Both the position numbers and the translations under genes were made by a program. From JANPCX01 sp050916095 (GTDB lineage Bacteria; Pseudomonadota; Gammaproteobacteria; Burkholderiales; Burkholderiaceae_C), in contig CP050901.1 of the NCBI GenBank assembly GCA_050916095.1, positions 3,968,001 to 4,032,000 on the forward strand: a stretch of 64,000 nt of DNA, given 5' to 3'. Position 1 is the first letter of the stretch. Every line of letters begins with the position of its first letter. Of the stretch, positions 59,238-64,000 are shown in pieces. A model generated the notes under the pieces. It ran no database searches. It was not told the DNA's origin and saw only the letters and a program-made list of their open reading frames with translations.

Positions 59238-60153
59238 GAACACATCCTTTGTTTTTTCTGCCCGTTTCAAGCGGCTGATTATCGTTGCCTTGTGTTGTCT
59301 GCCCTTGTGGTTGGGGGCGTGTAGCGCCGCACGTTGGGGTTATGGCCAAGGCCCCACCCTGGCTTATTGGTGGTTAGACGGATATGTGGATTTCGACGAG
59401 GCCCAGTCCCTGCGCGTGCGTGAAGACCTGGACGCGTGGTTTGAGTGGCACCGCCGCACCCAATTGCCCGACTATGCAGGGCTGCTCGCGCGCGCCCGCG
59501 CCGAAGTGCTGGAACCTGTCACGGCTGCCCAACTGTGCCGCTGGAACGACGAGGTGGCAAAGCAGGTGGATACCGCACTCGCGCAAGCCCTGCCCGCCCT
59601 CAGCGAATGGGCCTTGACTTTGACGCCCGCGCAACTCACCCACCTGGAGCGGCAATACGCCAAGGCCAATGCCAAAACGGCTGAAGAACAAAAGCTGCAA
59701 CGTGCTGCGCCTGAGCGCCAAAGTGCAGCGCTCCAACGAGCGCAAGAGCGGGCGCAAAACCTGCTGGGCAAACTGAACGAGTCGCAGCGCGCGCGCCTGC
59801 AACGTGGCATCGCAGAAGCTCCTTTGGATGCAGCGCTGTGGCTGGAAGAACGCAAAGCCCGTCAGCAAGACATCCTGGGCGTACTGCGACGCGTCCAAAG
59901 TTTGGCCATTTCCAAGGCGCCCGCTGACGCAGCCCGCGCCAAAAGCGAAGCCCAGGCCGGCCTGCGTGCCATCACGGTTCACTGGCGGCAGTCCCCCCGC
60001 GAATCGTTCCGGGCCTTACAACGACAAGCCGCCACCCACAACTGCCAACTCGCCGCCGACGTGATCAACCTCAGCACCCCCACGCAGCGCAACCACGCCG
60101 CCGAAAAACTCAAGGGGTGGGAGGAGGATGTGCGGGTGTTGATAGGGGGGTGA
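59236..60153 (+). CDS. DUF6279-like lipoprotein
   Basis: A 305-residue predicted lipoprotein. The signal ends in LPLWLGAC with the lipobox cysteine at about residue 29. The mature start contains GPTLAYWWLDGYVDFDEAQS, the opening I associate with the DUF6279 family. The remainder is long, charged and helical with possible coiled coils. The ATG at 59236 overlaps the glmU start codon (CATG), and its ribosome site would lie inside glmU; no alternative start suits the signal peptide. Function unknown, probably periplasmic face of the outer membrane. Confidence 0.82.
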   Translation: MNTSFVFSARFKRLIIVALCCLPLWLGACSAARWGYGQGPTLAYWWLDGYVDFDEAQSLRVREDLDAWFEWHRRTQLPDYAGLLARARAEVLEPVTAAQLCRWNDEVAKQVDTALAQALPALSEWALTLTPAQLTHLERQYAKANAKTAEEQKLQRAAPERQSAALQRAQERAQNLLGKLNESQRARLQRGIAEAPLDAALWLEERKARQQDILGVLRRVQSLAISKAPADAARAKSEAQAGLRAITVHWRQSPRESFRALQRQAATHNCQLAADVINLSTPTQRNHAAEKLKGWEEDVRVLIGG

Positions 60154-60155
60154 AA

Positions 60156-60596
60156 TCAAGCCCAATCATTGGCTGAATTCCATTCGCATCTTGTTCCGGT
60201 GGCAGCTCGCAAGCGCACCAGCCTTCGCGCAAGCAACACGTTTCTTTTTGCGAGCAAATATGCCTTGGCGCTACGTGGAACACGCTTGTAAAAGGCCAGT
60301 GCGGCGGTGGGGCGCCCTTGGTCATGCAGCGCATTCGCCATGTTGTACAGAAGGTCTCCGCGATCCTTCCAATCGGCACGGGTGCGGGCACGACGGAAAT
60401 ACCTATGGGCTACTCGTGGATTCCCGAGCTCACTCCAGCATGAACCGAGAGCCCAAAGTGTGTCTGCGTCAGTCGGTGCGAGCGTCAATGCACTGAGAAA
60501 AAGCGTGCGGGCCTTTTTGATTTGACCCTCCCGATACAGCGCGTCAGCCTCTCGGTAGTACGTCAAATGCCGTTCCCACAGGTCATCGTTTTGCAT
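60156..60596 (-). CDS. TPR-repeat protein
   Basis: A 146-residue helical protein with about two to three tetratricopeptide units: YYREADALYREGQIKKARTL, ALTLAPTDADTLWALGSCWS and GDLLYNMANALHDQGRPTAA. It ends in a short basic tail. The ATG at 60594-60596 is chosen. It ends 2 bp from the convergent lipoprotein stop and lies 16 bp after the DUF4136 gene, so it is probably cotranscribed with that gene. Function unknown. Confidence 0.75.
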   Translation of the reverse strand: MQNDDLWERHLTYYREADALYREGQIKKARTLFLSALTLAPTDADTLWALGSCWSELGNPRVAHRYFRRARTRADWKDRGDLLYNMANALHDQGRPTAALAFYKRVPRSAKAYLLAKRNVLLARRLVRLRAATGTRCEWNSANDWA

Positions 60597-60612
60597 GTGA
60601 TGACCTACCACC

Positions 60613-61224
60613 TCATTTCACCAGCGGCACCTGCACCACCTTGGTCGCCGACAAACTGCGCGGGAATTCGCTCAACGCAGCGTTGAACATGGTGGGCAGC
60701 CAGGTGGTGCTCGCTGAAGCGTAACCAAAGTTGGTGGCGCGGGCTTCATAGAGCACGGTGTTGCTCCCACTGTCGCGAATGAGCAGGGTCACTTCGCGGT
60801 CCACCTGTTGGGCTTCCAGTGAACGGTCCCAGGTATGGGTCCAATAAAAACCAGCCCGTGGGGCGCGGTAGCGGAAGTGGTAGTTCAGCGCCGGGTGCCA
60901 GTAGAAGGGGTCGTCGAAGGGTGAGCGCTGCGCGGCTGAAATGCGTGCACCGAGTTGAATCAATACATCGGGCTTTTGGCCGGGTTCCACCGGTTTGAAC
61001 CCGGCACCCTGGACCGCCGCCAGCGCGGCCTCTTCGAGTGCTCGCTGATTCTCTGCGCGCACTTCTTGCGATGGCAAACGGTCAAAGGCATAGGTGCTGG
61101 GCTTGCGGCCCTCGGGCCATTTTCCAAAGGTGCTGACTTCGCTGCGCAGGGTGTTGAACGAAGCACAGCCGCTGAGCACAGCGGCACCCAAAACCAAAGT
61201 GATGAGGGACAAGCGGCGTTTCAT
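60613..61224 (-). CDS. DUF4136-family lipoprotein
   Basis: A 203-residue lipoprotein: signal MKRRLSLITLVLGAAVLSGC with the lipobox cysteine at residue 20. The DUF4136 domain follows, with STYAFDRLPSQEVRAENQRA and DVLIQLGARISAAQRS. AGGA lies 8 nt before the ATG at 61222-61224. It is placed 19 bp downstream of ttcA in the same direction. Function unknown. Confidence 0.9.
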   Translation of the reverse strand: MKRRLSLITLVLGAAVLSGCASFNTLRSEVSTFGKWPEGRKPSTYAFDRLPSQEVRAENQRALEEAALAAVQGAGFKPVEPGQKPDVLIQLGARISAAQRSPFDDPFYWHPALNYHFRYRAPRAGFYWTHTWDRSLEAQQVDREVTLLIRDSGSNTVLYEARATNFGYASASTTWLPTMFNAALSEFPRSLSATKVVQVPLVK

Positions 61225-61243
61225 GATGCGTTCCTGGAGTCGT

Positions 61244-62206
61244 TCACGGTGTTGGTTGCAAAAATATCGGTTGAATGCCATCGACGTCGGCATTTAACGG
61301 GGTGCTGGGACCGCAGCCCTCGTCTTCATCAAAAGCGCGGTCACCGTCAGCGTCGGGCACACCGGTGGCTTGGAGGGTGCTGAAGGGGAAGAGGTTCCGG
61401 TCCATCATGTGCGAAGGCACGATGTTGCCCATGGCTTTGAATAAATTGTCGACGCGGCCTGGAAACTGTTTGTCCCACTGGCGCAGCATTTTTTTGGTTT
61501 GCACACGCTGTAGATTTTCTTGGCTGCCGCACAGCGTGCAGGGGATGATGGGGAACTGTTTGTACTCAGCCCAGGCTTCCAGATCAGTTTCAGCCACATA
61601 GGCCAGCGGACGGATGACGATGTTTTTGCCGTCGTCACTCATCAGCTTGGCGGGCATGCCTTTCATCTTGGCACCGAAAAACATATTCATGAACCAGGTT
61701 TGCACGATGTCGTCGCGGTGGTGGCCCAAGGCAATTTTGGTTGCACCCAATTCACCGGCCACACGGTACAAAATGCCGCGCCGCAGGCGCGAGCACAGGC
61801 TGCACATCGTCTTGCCTTCGGGGATGACCCGTTTGACGATGGAGTAGGTGTCCTGGTTTTCAATGTGAAAGGGCACGCCCAGGCTTTGCAGGTAGTCGGG
61901 CAGCACGTGCTCAGGAAAACCCGGCTGTTTTTGATCCAGATTCACCGCGATCAAATCAAAGTGAATCGGCGCGCGTTGTTGCAAGCCCAGCAGGATGTCG
62001 AGCAGGGCGTAGCTGTCTTTGCCGCCAGACACACACACCATCACTTTGTCGCCTTCTTCAATCATGTTGAAGTCAACGATGGCCTGGCCCACCTGGCGGT
62101 GCAGGCGTTTGCTGAGTTTGTTGGCCTCGAAGGCGGCTTTGTCGGCGGCTTTGCTCTGTTCGACTTGAACCACTGCGGCCTTTTCCTCGTCATTCAGCGC
62201 ACCCAT
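61244..62206 (-). CDS. ttcA: tRNA 2-thiocytidine(32) synthetase TtcA
   Basis: A 320-residue ATP-dependent thiolase that makes s2C32 in tRNA. The PP-loop SGGKDS is at residues 60-65. Cysteine pairs C135/C138 (MCSLCSR) and C223/C226 (CTLCGSQ) are the iron-sulphur ligands of the family. The ATG (62204-62206) has AAGGAG upstream and overlaps the folB stop as TGATG. A longer reading upstream is folB shadow. Confidence 0.95.
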   Translation of the reverse strand: MGALNDEEKAAVVQVEQSKAADKAAFEANKLSKRLHRQVGQAIVDFNMIEEGDKVMVCVSGGKDSYALLDILLGLQQRAPIHFDLIAVNLDQKQPGFPEHVLPDYLQSLGVPFHIENQDTYSIVKRVIPEGKTMCSLCSRLRRGILYRVAGELGATKIALGHHRDDIVQTWFMNMFFGAKMKGMPAKLMSDDGKNIVIRPLAYVAETDLEAWAEYKQFPIIPCTLCGSQENLQRVQTKKMLRQWDKQFPGRVDNLFKAMGNIVPSHMMDRNLFPFSTLQATGVPDADGDRAFDEDEGCGPSTPLNADVDGIQPIFLQPTP

Positions 62207-62601
62207 CACAACTCCTTCATTCCAAACACTTCGCATCCCACCGCGTCGCAGTCGGGGTAGACATCGGGTTTCTCGGTGGACACCTGGGCGGCGCGCACGC
62301 GGGGGTGGGCCAGCATCAGGCGCAACACGTCGTCGCACAAGGTTTCTTGCAGATGAATGTGGCCACGGCTGACACGCTCGGCGATGGTACGGCGGATGAA
62401 ATCGTAGTCCACGACTTCGTCGAGTTCATCTTCTTTTGGGGTGGACAGGGCCAGCGGAATGTAGAGGTCTACATTGATGAGCACCTTTTGTTCGCCACGT
62501 TTTTCAAACTCGTGCACGCCGATGTTGATCCACACCTCGTAGTCACGCAGAAAAAGCCGACGGCAACTCATGAGACTCGGGTGGCTGAGCAGGCTTTGCA
62601 T
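62206..62601 (-). CDS. folB: Dihydroneopterin aldolase-family protein FolB
   Basis: A 131-residue FolB/FolX-family protein: LFLRDYEVWINIGVHEFEKR, then GEQKVLINVDLYIPLALS and VDYDFIRRTIAERVSRGHIH with terminal STEKPDVYPDCDAVGCEVFG. The family's catalytic lysine is at STEKPD. It cleaves dihydroneopterin in folate synthesis. GAGGA precedes the ATG. It is upstream-coupled to ttcA and lies downstream of the FolM-like SDR, with a palindromic repeat between. Confidence 0.92.
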   Translation of the reverse strand: MQSLLSHPSLMSCRRLFLRDYEVWINIGVHEFEKRGEQKVLINVDLYIPLALSTPKEDELDEVVDYDFIRRTIAERVSRGHIHLQETLCDDVLRLMLAHPRVRAAQVSTEKPDVYPDCDAVGCEVFGMKEL

Positions 62602-62643
62602 TGTCAAAGTTCCTCTTGATTGGCGACATTCTTCAGCCCTCCC

Positions 62644-62716
62644 CCGTTCGCCCTGAGCCTGTCGAAGGGTAGCGCGTGGCGCTACACGCTGGCTTCGACA
62701 GGCTCAGCCCGAACGG
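62644..62716. repeat. Palindromic CTTCGACA/CCGTTCG intergenic repeat, copy 4
   Basis: A near-perfect stem-loop: CCGTTCGCCCTGAGCCTGTC at the left pairs with GACAGGCTCAGCCCGAACGG at the right, with GCGC-containing inner stem and short loop. It lies between the co-directional SDR and folB genes and may attenuate or stabilise that transcript. Confidence 0.85.
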
Positions 62717-62743
62717 AGGTAGGGGTCGAGCTGAAGAATGTCG

Positions 62744-63568
62744 CTAATCAGGAACTTCCTTGTGAACAACTTTTTCTGGGTTGGCGAGAAACATCACATC
62801 ACGGCCTTGGGCCATCAAGTGTTGCCCACCGTCCACCATGAGGGTCGTGCCGGTGATGGCCGGAGATTCAATCAAAAACCGCACGGTGCGGGCAATGTCT
62901 TGCGGTGTGGATGAACGATGCAGCGGCGTGAGGGCATGCGCTTTTTCAAACTCCTGCTCGCTCATGGGCCCCGACACCAGGGTCACGCCCGGTGCCACCC
63001 CACACACCCGAACCTGCGGCGCCAGCGCCTGCGCCAGCATCACGGTGGCGGCTTCGAGCGCCGCTTTGGACAGGGTGTAAGAGAAGTAGTCGGGGTTCAA
63101 GTTCCACAGTTTTTGGTCCACCAGGTTGACCACGCAGCCCACTTCGGCGCAGCCTTTGAGGTGATCAAACAGCGCTTGCGCCAAGAGGACCGCTGGGCCC
63201 GTGTTGGCACGCAGGTGCATGTCCATGGCAGCGTAACTGAAGCTGCTGGGTGCGTCGTACTCAAAGGTGGATGCGTTGTTGACGATGGCATCCAGGCGCT
63301 TGAAGTGCGCTACCACCGCAGGCACCAAGGCGCGGCAAGCCGCTTCATCAGACAAGTCAGCGGCAAAGACCTGGGCCTTTGCACCCAGCGCCTGGAGTTC
63401 GGCCACCGTGGTCTCGGCCTCCACCAGTGAATGGCGGCAGTGCACCGCCACATCGAAGCCGTGGCGAGCCAGATCGAGCGCAATCTCACGGCCCAAACGG
63501 CGTGCTGCGCCTGTGACCAGGGCCACGGGGCGGGTGGGCGGAATGTGAAAGTTAGCGACGTGATTCAC
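62744..63568 (-). CDS. SDR-family oxidoreductase, FolM/pteridine-reductase-like
   Basis: A 274-residue short-chain dehydrogenase. The nucleotide-binding motif is PVALVTGAARRLGREIALDL, with the RR variant seen in pteridine reductases; NNAST replaces the usual NNAG, and the catalytic region includes SYTLSKAALEAAT (YxxxK-type). The C-terminus has VDGGQHLMA. Its place before folB and ttcA suggests dihydromonapterin or dihydrofolate reduction (FolM-like). A GTG at 63566-63568 is taken as the start; it overlaps the ParE-type toxin by 17 bp. Confidence 0.82.
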   Translation of the reverse strand: MNHVANFHIPPTRPVALVTGAARRLGREIALDLARHGFDVAVHCRHSLVEAETTVAELQALGAKAQVFAADLSDEAACRALVPAVVAHFKRLDAIVNNASTFEYDAPSSFSYAAMDMHLRANTGPAVLLAQALFDHLKGCAEVGCVVNLVDQKLWNLNPDYFSYTLSKAALEAATVMLAQALAPQVRVCGVAPGVTLVSGPMSEQEFEKAHALTPLHRSSTPQDIARTVRFLIESPAITGTTLMVDGGQHLMAQGRDVMFLANPEKVVHKEVPD

Positions 63569-63845
63569 CGTGTTCTGGATCTCGATGCTGGCTGCGCACG
63601 ACAAGTACGCGAATACGCCCATCGCCTGGGCGATAGATGACGGAGTAGGGGAAGTCCTGAAGTGGGTGGATGCGGCGCACTTCATCTGCCGGAGTACCCA
63701 CCCCTGGAAACCTAACCAGTAACTCTACGACGCGTTCAAACTCTTTCAAGAAACGGGCGGCGAGTTTTGCGCCGCCTTCTTGCTGGTAAAAGCGTGCTGC
63801 TTCAAGGAGGTCTAGTTCCGCGCCACGGTGAAGGCTGTAGCTCAC
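63552..63845 (-). CDS. ParE/RelE-type toxin
   Basis: A 97-residue ParE-like toxin: AELDLLEAARFYQQEGGAKL and HPLQDFPYSVIYRPGDGRIR with a C-terminal HRDPEH segment. It starts with GTG overlapping the antitoxin stop (GTGA) and its 3' end overlaps the SDR start region by 17 bp. It thus forms the head of the SDR-folB-ttcA transcription unit together with its antitoxin. Confidence 0.85.
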   Translation of the reverse strand: MSYSLHRGAELDLLEAARFYQQEGGAKLAARFLKEFERVVELLVRFPGVGTPADEVRRIHPLQDFPYSVIYRPGDGRIRVLVVRSQHRDPEHGESRR

Positions 63846-64000
63846 CCGAGGCTCGCCCGGATGCGGGCCAATGCGTCTGGGCCAGGCACGAGCAGCGAGG
63901 GGTCCGCATCCGCTTGCGCATCGCGCTGCGCCGCCAAGGCGTTCCAGCGGGCGTCTCTTTCACGATCTGCGTCCAAGCTGCCTATGATTTGGTTGAGCAG
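63842..64000 (-). CDS. Addiction-module antitoxin, C-terminal part (runs off the window)
   Basis: The last 52 codons of a gene whose start lies beyond the right edge. The translation LLNQIIGSLDADRERDARWN is followed by a polar segment ending PDALARIRASLG. Its overlap with a ParE-type toxin start and its resemblance in pattern to the antitoxin at 31192 (acidic, ending in a helical arginine-containing tail) support the call. Confidence 0.7.
   Translation of the reverse strand: MLNQIIGSLDADRERDARWNALAAQRDAQADADPSLLVPGPDALARIRASLG

Overview
The window looks like a chromosomal segment from a betaproteobacterium of the order Burkholderiales, most likely family Comamonadaceae. This is inferred from gene content and order, not from a database search. 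Supporting arrangements are the TorF-type porin / P-II / AmtB block beside a betaproteobacterial-type gshA, the pilT-pilU pair divergent from yggS, a DUF2917 gene divergent from a LysR gene, and the SDR-folB-ttcA block. Coding density is high, DNA is GC-rich, and many operons use ATGA, GTGA or TTGA stop/start overlaps. No prophage, CRISPR array or rRNA operon was seen.

Layout. 0-2 kb: partial hydrolase, AhpD-like protein and divergent LysR regulator. 2.1-2.6 kb: mosaic of an interspersed inverted-repeat element. 2.6-9 kb: six-gene leftward operon (LysE exporter, EamA permease, cupin, aminotransferase, PhzF-like, glyoxalase-like) divergent from a MocR regulator, with a perfect 10-bp inverted repeat between them. 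9-11.8 kb: GT-C-like membrane glycosyltransferase and a GT2-GtrA fusion, followed by a 169-bp near-palindrome. 12.3-17 kb: 5-FTHF cyclo-ligase, TfoX-N protein, DUF2917, LysR plus EamA permease, a 154-bp MITE-like element, an unknown protein and a cytochrome c. 17.7-20.7 kb: tRNA-Arg(CCG), pilU, pilT, yggS. 20.8-26.1 kb: Lrp regulator, putA, YebC-family protein.

26.2-31 kb: four overlapping genes coding for a VIT/vWA protein with a PEP-CTERM-like tail, an exosortase with Cys/Arg/His catalytic residues, a small EpsI-like protein and a transglycosylase. This looks like a dedicated single-substrate exosortase system and is the most interesting locus here. 31.2-36.6 kb: addiction module, CreC-like kinase, kup, gshA. 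36.7-38.5 kb: an IS5-like insertion sequence sits inside another long palindrome and is flanked by GATTTA direct repeats. 38.5-41.2 kb: torF-glnK-amtB behind a sigma-54-like promoter. 41.4-46.6 kb: comM and a DUF1800/DUF1501 pair. 46.9-47.8 kb: a second, two-frame IS5-type element.

48-53.3 kb: RelA/SpoT-domain protein, rbgA-like GTPase, DEAD-box helicase, second copy of the 2-kb repeat element and a LysR gene whose last codons lie in a repeat terminus. 53.6-64 kb: amino-acid binding protein, FAD oxidoreductase, V8-like protease, glmU with a divergent lipoprotein gene whose start codon overlaps its own, TPR protein, DUF4136 lipoprotein, ttcA, folB, FolM-like SDR, and a second ParE-type toxin with a partial antitoxin. 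Short palindromes containing CTTCGACA and CCGTTCG lie in four intergenic gaps.

Taken together the window is ordinary core metabolism (nitrogen uptake, glutathione, proline catabolism, folate, cell-wall precursors, type IV pilus retraction) punctuated by many non-coding inverted repeats of several families.
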